64,000 nt of DNA from Saccharibacillus sacchari DSM 19268 (GCF_000585395.1 NZ_KK073875.1:1573774-1637773); one strand, 5' to 3'. Counted from the stretch's first letter, positions 26,847-35,740 are shown. Numbers and translations: made by a program. The notes: generated by a model from the letters alone, not told the origin.

Positions 26847-27794
26847 ATGGACGAGGAGAAGGAACAGCGCCGGAAAAACCTGAAAGTGATCCAATTCGAC
26901 AAGAACGCCGAGGATTTGGTAGAGACCGAAAAACCGACGGTCACGTTCGCCGACGTCGGCGGACTTGAGGAGATCAAGAAGAAAATCCGCATGAATTTTA
27001 TCCTGCCGCTTCAAAAACCGGAGCTGTTCGCGGCTTATGGCCGACAAGCCGGAGGTTCATTGCTGTTATACGGCCCGCCGGGTTGCGGCAAGACGTTTCT
27101 TGCCCGGGCTGTCGCAGGCGAAATCAACGCGACCTTCCTGCATTTGGAGCTGCAAGCGATTTTATCGATGTACGTCGGCGGAAGCGAACATAATTTGCAT
27201 GATATTTTCGAAAAAGCACGGGCCGAAGCGCCTTGCGTCTTATTCATCGACGAATTGGACGCCTTGGGCGGCAGCCGCCAAGGCATGCGGCAACACCACG
27301 ACAGGATGCTGGTCAACCAGCTGCTGATCGAACTCGACGGACTGGCCAGTTTTAACGAAAACGTGTTTATCATTGGAGCGACGAACACGCCGTGGTATCT
27401 CGATTCCGCGCTGCGCCGTCCGGGACGATTCAACAATCTGCTGTTTGTCACGCCGCCCGAAGAAGAAGAACGGGCTACGATTCTCAAGCTGAAGCTGGAC
27501 GGCAAACCGGCAAACGGATTGAACGTACGCAAACTTGCCGAAAGCACTTCTCTTTTTTCCGGCGCAGACCTTGAACAGATGGTACGCGACGCGACCGAGA
27601 TGGCACTGGAACGCGCCATGGAAACGGACGAGATCCAACCTCTGGCCGATACGGATTTCCGCCGCGTGCTCAAAACCCGCCAAGCCTCCACGCTGGATTG
27701 GTTCGCTACCGCACGCAATTACGCCACGTTCAGCGATACGAACGGCGAATACGCTTCGGTGCTGGAATATATCAAAAAGCATAAGATTCGCTAG
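26847..27794 (+). CDS. AAA+ ATPase, FtsH/Cdc48-like single domain
   Basis: A 315-residue cytosolic ATPase. The core (about 30-270) has Walker A GPPGCGKT, pore-loop region SMYVGGSEHN, Walker B VLFIDELDALGG, sensor 1 GATNTPW and the arginine-finger segment ALRRPGRF. It lacks the protease or second AAA domain of FtsH and Cdc48. GGAAGGGAG precedes the ATG. Its TAG stop codon is the first base triplet of a 164-bp MITE-like element; the TPR membrane protein gene follows 200 bp later and was probably its operon partner. Confidence 0.9.
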   Translation: MDEEKEQRRKNLKVIQFDKNAEDLVETEKPTVTFADVGGLEEIKKKIRMNFILPLQKPELFAAYGRQAGGSLLLYGPPGCGKTFLARAVAGEINATFLHLELQAILSMYVGGSEHNLHDIFEKARAEAPCVLFIDELDALGGSRQGMRQHHDRMLVNQLLIELDGLASFNENVFIIGATNTPWYLDSALRRPGRFNNLLFVTPPEEEERATILKLKLDGKPANGLNVRKLAESTSLFSGADLEQMVRDATEMALERAMETDEIQPLADTDFRRVLKTRQASTLDWFATARNYATFSDTNGEYASVLEYIKKHKIR

Positions 27795-27955
27795 GGCGTG
27801 TCTTCAAACCTCGACGGAAGTAGATTCAGCTGAATTTTCGTTCTCGGCAAGGAACTTTTTCGCAGGTGTGCCGGGGTACATCAAGAGAAAGTGACGAAGA
27901 AGAGGGGGAAAAGGCAGTTGAAGATACACGTCAGTAGGTTTGAAGACACGACCTA
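27792..27955 (+). mobile_element. MITE-like element, copy 1 (164 bp)
   Basis: Terminal inverted repeats TAGGGCGTGTCTTCAAACCT and (reverse complement of the right end) TAGGTCGTGTCTTCAAACCT differ at one base. TA dinucleotides bound both ends, and CTAG occurs at both junctions, consistent with a TA or CTAG target duplication. It encodes no transposase. A second copy of identical length lies inverted at 32781-32944. The insertion starts at the stop codon of the AAA gene. Confidence 0.82.
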
Positions 27956-27990
27956 GGTCATGTCTTCGAACGCAGACGGAAAGCGGGAGG
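27954..27990 (+). repeat. Solo end of the same MITE family
   Basis: TAGGTCATGTCTTCGAACGC followed by AGACGGAAAG closely resembles the left end of copy 1 (TAGGGCGTGTCTTCAAACCT, CGACGGAAG) and shares its TA with the right end of copy 1. It appears to be a remnant of an earlier, larger or tandem insertion, and it extends to the ribosome binding site of the TPR gene. Confidence 0.6.
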
Positions 27991-27997
27991 CGAAACA

Positions 27998-28894
27998 GTG
28001 AGCGAAGAAACAAATAATCCCGTCCCTTCCGGCCTTCGAGCCGAGCGCTTCCAGCGTCTGCTGGATTGGGGACGGCACAAAGAAGCGCTGGCCGAAGCCG
28101 GCGAATGGCTGGGCGAAGAACCCGAGGCGGCAGCCCCTTACAATGCGCTGACTTTGGCCTATATCAAATTGAACGAGCTCGACAAAGCTTTGGATTGCAC
28201 GGGGCAGGCGCTGCGTATCGATCCCAACGACGAAGACGCCTGGTTTTTGCGGGCGGTGATCTTCTACTCGACGGGCAAATGGCCGCAGATGGAAGAAGCG
28301 GCCCGGACGGCATTGACGATCAACCCGTACCGCGCGCACCTGCATTACCTGCTCGCCAACCGACATAACAAACACGGCAAATTCGAACTGGCCAAAAGCA
28401 GCATCGAGCAAGCCTTGAACATCGATACGGAGAACGGTCTGTACTACTCGCTATACAGCTATATTTTAGCCAATCTTCTTCAATTCGAGGCTTCGGTCGA
28501 GAATGCCGAGATTGCGCTCCGCAAAGATGTCGAGAATTCGCAAACGTTTCTCTACCTCGGTTGGGCGGCAGACCGACGAGGCGACGCTAAAACAGCCAAG
28601 ACGATGATGGAGCAAGCCATTCGCATAGATCCCGACGACGAGCAGATACGAAACGAATATATGGAGGCGCTGCAAAAGAATTATTGGTTTTACCGTATTT
28701 TCACGCTTCCGGTCTTCTTCCGTCGCTTCAAGCTTTGGCAACTGCTACTGATCTGGGTAGTCGCTTCCTTGCTGTTTCGCCCGCTTGTGATTTTGTTGGT
28801 CATTTTGTATATGTTAAGCTTTATGCTCAGCAAGGCATTCGTGCATATTCAAGTATACGGCTGGCGACGCGCGCCAAAGAGGCGGGAGAAATAA
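27998..28894 (+). CDS. TPR-repeat membrane protein
   Basis: A 298-residue protein with four to six tetratricopeptide repeats (about 30-225; e.g. ALDCTGQALRIDPNDEDAWF and SIEQALNIDTENGLYYSLYS) and one or two C-terminal membrane segments (about 240-285) ending in a basic tail, so the TPR part faces the cytosol. The start is GTG 27998 after GGGAGG. It follows the AAA ATPase gene, separated only by the MITE. A membrane-tethered TPR scaffold working with an AAA unfoldase is plausible but unproven. Confidence 0.82.
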   Translation: MSEETNNPVPSGLRAERFQRLLDWGRHKEALAEAGEWLGEEPEAAAPYNALTLAYIKLNELDKALDCTGQALRIDPNDEDAWFLRAVIFYSTGKWPQMEEAARTALTINPYRAHLHYLLANRHNKHGKFELAKSSIEQALNIDTENGLYYSLYSYILANLLQFEASVENAEIALRKDVENSQTFLYLGWAADRRGDAKTAKTMMEQAIRIDPDDEQIRNEYMEALQKNYWFYRIFTLPVFFRRFKLWQLLLIWVVASLLFRPLVILLVILYMLSFMLSKAFVHIQVYGWRRAPKRREK

Positions 28895-28917
28895 TCTCCT
28901 GCCTCTTTTTTCTTTTT
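28876..28917 (+). terminator. Terminator after the TPR gene
   Basis: AGGCGGGAGA, AATAA loop, TCTCCTGCCT followed by CTTTTTTCTTTTT. It also faces the end of the convergent histidine kinase gene but has a poor T tract on that strand. Confidence 0.88.
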
Positions 28918-28922
28918 CGCAA

Positions 28923-31274
28923 TCAGATCACCTGACGCCGATTCAAAAACTTGCGCAAACGGCTATCCGGATCAAACAACACGCGCCGAATATCGGCTTC
29001 CGAGATCGGCTTGGCAATATAATCTTGCATCCCGGCATTTCGGCACTCCTGCTCGAAGCCCGGTTGGACGAACGCGGTCACCGCGACCAGATAAGGCAGC
29101 GCATCTTCAGGGAGTATCTGTTGAATCAAACGGGCTGCCGTCATTCCGTCCATTTCAGGCATTTGCGCATCCATGAAGACCAGATCATATTGATTTTTGA
29201 CCACGGCTTCAAAGGCTTCGATTCCGTTCTCGGCCACGTCTGCGGCATAGCCGAATTTGAGCAGCAGCTCCCGCAGCAAACGACGGTTAACAGGATGGTC
29301 TTCAGCAATCAAAATACGCAGATCGTCGAAAGCCGGAGCGGCCGATCTGTTATCGAACAACTCGATGCGCTCAAACGTTTCAATGCTGCCGCAAGGCAAC
29401 GTAAATTGGAATACCGATCCTTCGCCTTGACGGCTCTCCGCACGGATCGCGCCTCCCATCAGTTCAACCAACCTTTTGCAAATCGATAAGCCGAGGCCCG
29501 TGCCTCCGTATTTCCGATTCAGTTCAGGATGAAGTTGCGAGAAAGACTGAAACAATCGCCCCAACTTATCTTGAGGAATGCCCACTCCCGTATCTTCGAC
29601 CCGAAACGCTAAAACAGGATCTGCCGCGCTGGACTCTGCTACTACCTGTACGGAAACGACTACCGCGCCCGTCTCCGTGAATTTGACCGCATTACCGATC
29701 AAGTTGGTCAAAATCTGCCTCAAACGAACCGGATCAGTCACGATCTCGTCCGGCACTCCGGGTCCGATCTCGCAATGGAGCGATACGCCCCGTTCCGATG
29801 CGCGCGGCGCAAACAGTTCCGTGGCGCTAGCCACCAACGGAGCCAACAGCGTACTTTCCGGTTCAAGCACCAGGCTGCCCGCGTCAATCTTGCTGAAGTC
29901 GAGCACGTCATTCAAGATACGCATCAACGAATGTCCGCTGTCACTGACAATTTGGACGAATTCCCTCTGTTCTTCCGTCAATTCGGTGTCGAGCAAAAGA
30001 TCGGTCATGCCGAGCACGCCATTCATCGGCGTGCGGATCTCGTGACTCATAATGGCAAGGAACTCCGCTTTGGCCGATGCGGCCTGCTCTGCCAGTTCTT
30101 TCTGCCGCAGCACCTCTCGCTCATTCGTAATGTCGCGGAACACGACAACGGTTCCTTGAACCTGTCCTTGATCGATCAGAGGATTGACAGTGTATTCCAC
30201 CAAACAGCTCGACCCGTCTTTTTTCCATAACACGCCTTCGGTCGCGGGTCGGGATGTGCCGTCATGAACGGTTGCGCAGATCGGACAGGCGTCTACCGAA
30301 TACGGAACGCCCCCGCTCTGGGAATGGGATAGCAGATGATGATTATCTCTACCGATAAACTCGTCTTGTTCATAACCGAGCATTCGCAATGCCGGAGGGT
30401 TGGCAAACATGGTTCGCCCATCCATCCCGATACCGAAAATCCCTTCGGAAACGGCACTCAAAATCAAGCTATGCTCGTAGCCGAGACGTTCGATCCGCTG
30501 TACGTAACGCTTGCGTTCCGTGATATTGCCTGCGATTCCGTAAACGCCAACGACTTTGCCGTCTACAAAGATAGGTACATTCGTGATGCTCAGTTCAACC
30601 TTTTCCCCGTCGGAGCGAATAATCGAAGCTTCATAATTTTGCGGAATTCCGCGGCAAGCCGCTGCAAAATGCGTATTCGTGCGCTCCAAATTCTCGTCTT
30701 CGATCACGGAGCGATAAGACTTGCCGAGCAGGTCTTCCCGGTTGCACCCAAGCAGCTCGGCCATGCTGTCGTTGCAGGATATGTAAACTCCCTCCAGACT
30801 CAATGAGTAGACGCCGGAAGGATTGTGGTCGAACAATGATTTGTAGCGCTCTTCGCTCTCTTGAAGTCGGCGCTGCGCCAATTTTCGTTCCGTCTTATCC
30901 CGGCATACAATATAGACGCCAAGCTGCTCAAATTCGTGTCGAAGCGGAATGAATTCCAAGTGCAATTGCAGCTCCGTCCCTCGCTTATGCCGCATACCGA
31001 ACTCGATCTCGACTACCTGTCCGTCACATGCTTGGGTAAACAAATCTCGAAGATCTCCAAAAGCCCCATCCTGGACTCCATGGGTAGCACGGGCCATATC
31101 GGCCAGCTCCTCTACCTTGTATCCGGTAATGTGCAGAACGGCCGCATTTGAATCAATGATCGCACCCCGCTCATCCAGGACCACAATGCCATCTGGGTGG
31201 TTAGCGAGCAGGGAATGGTAAATGCCGCTTTGCGACACCAGATTTCTAAGTTTTTCGGTCCGATTTTGCTTCAC
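28923..31274 (-). CDS. Hybrid sensor histidine kinase with three PAS domains
   Basis: A 783-residue cytosolic hybrid kinase without membrane segments. Order: three PAS/PAC units (about 15-135, 140-255, 265-390), HisKA with the phospho-acceptor in EFLAIMSHEIRTPMNGVLGM (about 405), HATPase_c (N box NLIGNAVKFTETG, G1 VEDTGVGIP, G2 YGGTGLGLSICK), and a C-terminal receiver domain with the acidic pair in LIAEDHPVNRR, phospho-Asp in DLVFMDAQMPEMDG and the conserved Lys in DYIAKP. GTG start after AGGGG. No response regulator or HPt gene is adjacent, so it is an orphan whose output partner is elsewhere. Confidence 0.92.
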   Translation of the reverse strand: MKQNRTEKLRNLVSQSGIYHSLLANHPDGIVVLDERGAIIDSNAAVLHITGYKVEELADMARATHGVQDGAFGDLRDLFTQACDGQVVEIEFGMRHKRGTELQLHLEFIPLRHEFEQLGVYIVCRDKTERKLAQRRLQESEERYKSLFDHNPSGVYSLSLEGVYISCNDSMAELLGCNREDLLGKSYRSVIEDENLERTNTHFAAACRGIPQNYEASIIRSDGEKVELSITNVPIFVDGKVVGVYGIAGNITERKRYVQRIERLGYEHSLILSAVSEGIFGIGMDGRTMFANPPALRMLGYEQDEFIGRDNHHLLSHSQSGGVPYSVDACPICATVHDGTSRPATEGVLWKKDGSSCLVEYTVNPLIDQGQVQGTVVVFRDITNEREVLRQKELAEQAASAKAEFLAIMSHEIRTPMNGVLGMTDLLLDTELTEEQREFVQIVSDSGHSLMRILNDVLDFSKIDAGSLVLEPESTLLAPLVASATELFAPRASERGVSLHCEIGPGVPDEIVTDPVRLRQILTNLIGNAVKFTETGAVVVSVQVVAESSAADPVLAFRVEDTGVGIPQDKLGRLFQSFSQLHPELNRKYGGTGLGLSICKRLVELMGGAIRAESRQGEGSVFQFTLPCGSIETFERIELFDNRSAAPAFDDLRILIAEDHPVNRRLLRELLLKFGYAADVAENGIEAFEAVVKNQYDLVFMDAQMPEMDGMTAARLIQQILPEDALPYLVAVTAFVQPGFEQECRNAGMQDYIAKPISEADIRRVLFDPDSRLRKFLNRRQVI

Positions 31275-31402
31275 GGTTTCATATCCCCTTACTCGAATTA
31301 ATCAAAAAATGATGAATGTTGTCTTCACGCCGCATTCCTGACTAGTTTCTTATTACCCTGCCGACGAGAAGGAAAAACGATTCGACAACCGGAAGATTCG
31401 AC

Positions 31403-31440
31403 AAAAAAACCAGACCCGGAAGTTTCCGGTTCTGGTCTGA
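31403..31440 (-). terminator. Terminator of the SGNH hydrolase gene
   Basis: Minus strand CAGACCAGAACCGGAA, AC loop, TTCCGGGTCTGG then seven T. Confidence 0.9.
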
Positions 31441-31481
31441 ATGAAACGAAAAGCGGTACTCGCCCCTGATCGTCTGAAAAG

Positions 31482-32723
31482 TTACGGATTCACGAATACC
31501 GTGCGCAGGCGCGGCGTATATTGAACGTCGAATCCAAGCCCGTCCGCCAAGACGGCCAAAGGCACATAGGTTTTCGACACTCCGTTCACTTTTTCGGTGA
31601 ATGCCGGAATTTTGATCGCCGTATTTTTGCCGTTTACGGTAATCGACTTTTTATCGACCGGAATCGCCACGCTGCGACCTCCGAAGTCGATGCTGGCCGT
31701 GGACGTTTTGTTGTCCCATTTGAGGTTGGCGCCCAGAGCATCGGTAATATCACGCAGCACGACGAAAGTCGTGCCGTTTTTCAGAATCGGCTTGAAGCTG
31801 GTGTTCAGCTCTTTGCCGGATACAACGACGGCTACCGTGGTCGAAGCCGGGGCTTTGCTCAATGTACGGTACTCGCCCCAAATCTTTTCGGAAAAGGCTT
31901 TGGCGAGCGCCTCATACCCGACTTGGTTGGGATGAATATCCTGGCGGGCGATATGCGTCAGCTGCATTTCGCGTCCCACGAACAACGGAGCCACGTTAAC
32001 CGCTTCGACATGGCCGCCCGCCGCGTTTTGCGCGGTCACTACGCCGTTCAACGTCGTCGTATACGCAGCTGCCGCCTGGTTGAGCGTCGCGTACAACGTT
32101 TTGGCCGCGACTGCCGGAACAGGCTGGTATTGATCGGCGACCACGATGCGCGCATCCGGGTTAATCTCGCGCAGATCGGTCAACACTTCGCTAAGGTTAA
32201 CCGCATACGTTTGCAGCAGCGCTTCGACCTTCGGCGTCAGTTCGGCCGCCGTAGGAAGAGTGCCGGTAATCAACGGCAGCAGATCGTTGCCGCCGATCGT
32301 AATCGCGATGACGTCGGCTTCCGCCACGTCCGCGCGAACGGCAGCCACGCCGGAAGCGAACACGGCAGCGTTCGGATCGCGCAGCCCGCTTTGAATAGCG
32401 TCGGCCGTCGTGTTCGTTCCTGCGCGAACCGCTTCGATATAATGCTCGAGCCCGGACGAGTTCAAGCCGGAAATCCCGTAGTTCGCCACTTCCGTGCGTC
32501 CGTGAAAACGTCCTTGTTCCGCCAAACGCGGAACGAATCCGTAATAGTCGGCAGGGGCTTTTTCCGGCTCGTAACCGGCTGTGAGCGAATCGCCGAACGT
32601 GACAACCTTATAAGTCTCTTCCGCTGCAAAAGTATCGCGAATGCCCGCCAGTCCGAATGCCGGTAGAACGAGTGCCGCGCATACGAGCACCTTCCAGCTT
32701 TTTTTCCATGTCGTCGTTGTCAT
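31482..32723 (-). CDS. Secreted SGNH/GDSL hydrolase with copper-amine-oxidase-like domain
   Basis: A 413-residue exported enzyme. A signal peptide (about 1-33, ending FAA) leads into an SGNH esterase domain with the block I serine in VVTFGDSLTAGYEP, block III TIGGNDLLPL and block V DIHPNQVGYEAL. Residues about 310-413 form a copper amine oxidase N-terminal-like domain (TTFVVLRDITDALGANLKWD, TYVPLAVLADGLGFDV), a wall-associated accessory domain common in Paenibacillus. The ATG at 32723 follows AGAAGGAG. MITE copy 2 lies about 60 bp upstream and may have displaced the promoter. Likely a lipase/esterase acting outside the cell. Confidence 0.9.
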   Translation of the reverse strand: MTTTTWKKSWKVLVCAALVLPAFGLAGIRDTFAAEETYKVVTFGDSLTAGYEPEKAPADYYGFVPRLAEQGRFHGRTEVANYGISGLNSSGLEHYIEAVRAGTNTTADAIQSGLRDPNAAVFASGVAAVRADVAEADVIAITIGGNDLLPLITGTLPTAAELTPKVEALLQTYAVNLSEVLTDLREINPDARIVVADQYQPVPAVAAKTLYATLNQAAAAYTTTLNGVVTAQNAAGGHVEAVNVAPLFVGREMQLTHIARQDIHPNQVGYEALAKAFSEKIWGEYRTLSKAPASTTVAVVVSGKELNTSFKPILKNGTTFVVLRDITDALGANLKWDNKTSTASIDFGGRSVAIPVDKKSITVNGKNTAIKIPAFTEKVNGVSKTYVPLAVLADGLGFDVQYTPRLRTVFVNP

Positions 32724-32780
32724 TGTTGTCTCCTTCTGGTCCTTCCGGACCGCTTCGAATAGGGGCGACATCCGGTCTGC

Positions 32781-32944
32781 AAGGGCGTGTATTCAAACCT
32801 GCCAACGTGTATCTTTTGCCGCCTTTCCGCCCTCTGCTGTGTCACTTTCTCTTGACGTGCCCCGGCACGACTGCGAAAAAGTTCCTTGCCGAGAACGAAA
32901 ATCCAGCAAAATCTACGTCCGTCGAGGTTTGAATACACGCCCTA
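32781..32944 (-). mobile_element. MITE-like element, copy 2 (164 bp, inverted)
   Basis: Same length and sequence family as 27792-27955 but in reverse orientation: it begins AAGGGCGTGTATTCAAACCT and ends AGGTTTGAATACACGCCCTA. The interior repeats AAAGTTCCTTGCCGAGAACG and its complement in copy 1. One end carries TA, the other AA; TGCA occurs on both flanks. It lies between the SGNH hydrolase start and the 33026-33307 gene. Confidence 0.82.
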
Positions 32945-33025
32945 TGCAGCCGCATAATCAAAAAACTGCCGTCGCATCGGAAAGCACTCCCGAATACGGC
33001 GGCCAGCTTCATCTACCTTTGTTGT

Positions 33026-33307
33026 TTACTTCGATTCGTCCGGCTCGATTTCCTGCGAGTCCGGACGCGTTTTTTTCAAATAATCGTCATACCGGCCGTC
33101 AATCTCTTCCGCCATTTGGCGATAAAGACGAGTTTCCTCGACGATCGGATCGAGCGACGTCTGAATCCGGATCTCGTACCTTGGCGAAATCTGCTCGCGC
33201 TCTTTGCGCTCGCGGTCCTCGTCCTTCATTTCGCCTTCCGTCAGCAGATCGCTCAGCTCTTCTTCCAACTCTTCCATTCCGGGTCTGCGGTCTTGCGTAT
33301 CGCTCAT
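33026..33307 (-). CDS. Hypothetical charged protein, 93 aa
   Basis: A strongly acidic, helical, probably coiled-coil protein (MSDTQDRRPGMEELEEELSD...) of low complexity in its first third. The ATG follows GAGGAGG, a strong site, and the gene lies 56 bp after the inositol phosphatase gene on the same strand, so it is probably expressed with it. No family recognised. Confidence 0.7.
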   Translation of the reverse strand: MSDTQDRRPGMEELEEELSDLLTEGEMKDEDRERKEREQISPRYEIRIQTSLDPIVEETRLYRQMAEEIDGRYDDYLKKTRPDSQEIEPDESK

Positions 33308-33363
33308 GGCGATTCCTCCTCGGGAAGTCGATATCGAACAGCCAAAATTGAACAGTCAAACAA

Positions 33364-34224
33364 TTAAACGCCCGTAGCGTCGGCTTCTTTCAGCACGGTC
33401 AATAATTCAGCATGCAATACGCCGTTCGTCGCCACGATGTTGCGTACCCCAAGATGGTACGCTTCTCCCAACGTATCGCTGACGCGGCCGCCGGATTCGG
33501 CAACCAGCAAAGCGCCTGCCGCGATATCCCAAGCATTCAGGCCGGCTTCCCAATAGCCGCTCAGTCGGCCGGCGGCCACGTGCGCAAGATGCAAGGCTGC
33601 CGATCCTCCGGCACGCAAGCTGCGCGCGCGAGGCGCGAGAGCTTCGATGCCGCGCAGGTTAATCGGAAGCTTCACGATCGGATCGGCCGGGAAACCTACC
33701 GCGATCAACCCTTCAGCCAAACGCTCTTCCCGCGACACCGCCATGCGAACGCCGTGCACGTAAGCGCCTTTGCCTTTTTCAGCCACGAACATTTCGTCGC
33801 GCGACGGATCGTAAATCACGCCCAGAATCACTTCGCCGTTATGAGCCAGCGCGATCGAGACCGAGTAGAACGGGAAACCGTGCACGAAATTGGTCGTACC
33901 GTCGATCGGATCGATGATCCACAGATATTCTTCGCCTTGAGCTTCGGACAGCGCGCGAATCGAAGCTTCTTCGCCCGGTTCGACGCTTTCTTCGCCCAAA
34001 ATGGAATGATCGGGAAAATGAGTCAGGATCAAACGGCGGATCATCTGCTCGGCGCCTTTGTCGATCTCGGTGACCAGGTCCTGCCCGGATGTTTTCGTGG
34101 ACAATTGACCGTGCGTTCCCTGTCTGCTTCTAATCCATTCGCCTGCCTTGGCCGCCGCATTGACCGCAACGGCCGTATAGCTTTTTCCTGTCAATACATA
34201 AGGGATCTTGTCGTTCGATTCCAC
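33364..34224 (-). CDS. Inositol monophosphatase family protein
   Basis: A 286-residue Mg-dependent phosphatase of the SuhB/IMPase superfamily, which dephosphorylates inositol-1-phosphate or related sugar phosphates. Metal-binding motifs are ILGEES (Glu), WIIDPIDGTTNFVHGFP (the Asp-rich signature) and the C-terminal ...NAWDIAAGALLVAESGG. Start is GTG 34224 with AAAGGCGG upstream. It lies between two small hypothetical genes and may form an operon with them. True substrate is undetermined. Confidence 0.92.
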   Translation of the reverse strand: MESNDKIPYVLTGKSYTAVAVNAAAKAGEWIRSRQGTHGQLSTKTSGQDLVTEIDKGAEQMIRRLILTHFPDHSILGEESVEPGEEASIRALSEAQGEEYLWIIDPIDGTTNFVHGFPFYSVSIALAHNGEVILGVIYDPSRDEMFVAEKGKGAYVHGVRMAVSREERLAEGLIAVGFPADPIVKLPINLRGIEALAPRARSLRAGGSAALHLAHVAAGRLSGYWEAGLNAWDIAAGALLVAESGGRVSDTLGEAYHLGVRNIVATNGVLHAELLTVLKEADATGV

Positions 34225-34281
34225 TGGTTTACCGCCTTTCTTGAACTGCTCGTTGAATTGGGCCGTTTTGTCAAAAACGTC

Positions 34282-34611
34282 CTAGCTGTTCTTCGATTCC
34301 TGCTCGCCGAAATACATCTCCTGCGCCAACGTCGTCAAAACCCGGGACTCCTCGTCCGTCAGCTTGCGCACAAGATCCAATTCGACTTGGGTAATTTCTT
34401 TATCCTGAAAATTGATCTCCGCAATCGATGCCGTGACCAATACGATCGCCACTGCTTTATTCTCGGGCGTATAAGCAATGGCTTTCTGTCCGGTCGGAAA
34501 AATGCGGAACCCGTCTTTGCGCATTTTGCCTTTTCCGTATTCGAGCACCTCGTACAGTTCCTGTTCGTTCTTGAACTTGCAGATTGAGTTGAATTCCGCT
34601 TCGAATCCCAT
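34282..34611 (-). CDS. Conserved hypothetical protein, 109 aa
   Basis: A small soluble protein beginning MGFEAEFNSICKFKNEQELY with a central GFRIFPTGQKAIAY strand and a mixed alpha/beta composition. The ATG follows AGGAGGC. It resembles uncharacterised Bacillales proteins (possibly the DUF2584 group, from memory and not checked). No catalytic motif. It is followed 57 bp later by the inositol phosphatase gene on the same strand. Confidence 0.72.
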   Translation of the reverse strand: MGFEAEFNSICKFKNEQELYEVLEYGKGKMRKDGFRIFPTGQKAIAYTPENKAVAIVLVTASIAEINFQDKEITQVELDLVRKLTDEESRVLTTLAQEMYFGEQESKNS

Positions 34612-34651
34612 AGTCGCAGCCTCCTATTGTTATCTTAATCAAGTGCTCGAT

Positions 34652-35740
34652 TCAACGACCATATTGAAGTTGCGTTCTTGCCTCGTGTCTCTCCAGCGCC
34701 AACTCGATCAACTTGTCGAGCAAAGCCTGATACGAGACCCCCGTCTCGCGCCACAGCAGCGGATACATGCTGAACGGCGTAAAGCCCGGCATCGTATTCA
34801 CTTCGTTGATCAGAATTTTGTTATCGGAGCGGCGCACGAAAAAGTCGGCGCGGCACAATCCGCTGCCTTCGACGGCTTTGAACGCCCGAATCGCCAGTTC
34901 GCGCAGCGAATCGGCCAGGTCGGCATCGACCGGAGCCGGAATCATCATCTCGGATTTGCCGTCGATGTACTTCGCGTTGTAGTCGTAGTAATCGCCGGAA
35001 GACACGATCTCGCCCGGCACGGAAGCCTGCGGTTCGTCGTTGCCGAGCACGCCGACTTCCAATTCCCGCCCGTCGATGAACGTCTCGATCAGCACCTTGC
35101 GGTCGTAACGGAGCGCCAGTTCCACCGCGTCGATCAATGCTTCCTGATCGGCGGCTTTGGAGATGCCCACGCTGGAGCCTAGATTCGCCGGCTTGACGAA
35201 GCAAGGGTAGCCGAGCTTATTTTCCGCCTCCTGCAACAGTTCATGACGGCTTACGCGCCAATCCCGCTCGCCGAAAGCGACATACTCGCCCTGTTCCAGA
35301 CCTGCGGCGGCGAACAGCTTTTTCATGACGTCTTTGTCCATGCCCGCGGAAGAGGACAGCACGCCGGCGCCCACATAAGGAAGCCCCGCCATTTCGAACA
35401 GTCCCTGAATCGTGCCGTCCTCGCCGAACGTGCCGTGCAGTAGCGGGAACATCACGTCGATGCTGCTCTCTTGCCCGCTAAGCGCGGCGAACATGGCGCC
35501 CGCCGCTTCCGCCGTGCCGCCTGCCGCGGCTTCCAGCTTCATGTCTTCCACCGAATTCATCGGTCCGTCAAGAACGCCGCCCATTCGCCATTCGCCGCGA
35601 AGGGTAATATAGAAAGGAACGATCTCGTATTTGCCGTAATCGAATGCGTTCATTACCGCGAAACCGGTCTGCAACGAAATCTCGTGTTCGCCTGATTTGC
35701 CGCCGTATACCAGTCCTACGGTTACTTTGTTTGCTGTCAT
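34652..35740 (-). CDS. ddl: D-alanine--D-alanine ligase
   Basis: A 362-residue ATP-grasp enzyme making D-Ala-D-Ala for peptidoglycan. Present are the N-terminal VYGGKSGEHEISL (binding of first D-Ala), PLLHGTFGEDGTIQGL, the ATP-grasp segments CFVKPANLGSSVGISKA and ETFIDGRELEVGVLGN, and the metal/substrate loop LINEVNTMPGFTPFSMYP. The Tyr/Phe at the specificity position cannot be read reliably, so D-Lac or D-Ser activity is not excluded but unlikely. GGGGGTTC precedes the ATG. Confidence 0.96.
   Translation of the reverse strand: MTANKVTVGLVYGGKSGEHEISLQTGFAVMNAFDYGKYEIVPFYITLRGEWRMGGVLDGPMNSVEDMKLEAAAGGTAEAAGAMFAALSGQESSIDVMFPLLHGTFGEDGTIQGLFEMAGLPYVGAGVLSSSAGMDKDVMKKLFAAAGLEQGEYVAFGERDWRVSRHELLQEAENKLGYPCFVKPANLGSSVGISKAADQEALIDAVELALRYDRKVLIETFIDGRELEVGVLGNDEPQASVPGEIVSSGDYYDYNAKYIDGKSEMMIPAPVDADLADSLRELAIRAFKAVEGSGLCRADFFVRRSDNKILINEVNTMPGFTPFSMYPLLWRETGVSYQALLDKLIELALERHEARTQLQYGR

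Noticed and set aside
27804-28013. ORF encoding a peptide ending KKFLAENENSAESTSVEV, with a relative at 32657-32932
   Set aside because: Both are translations of the MITE-like element; similarity reflects the DNA repeat. No start signal.
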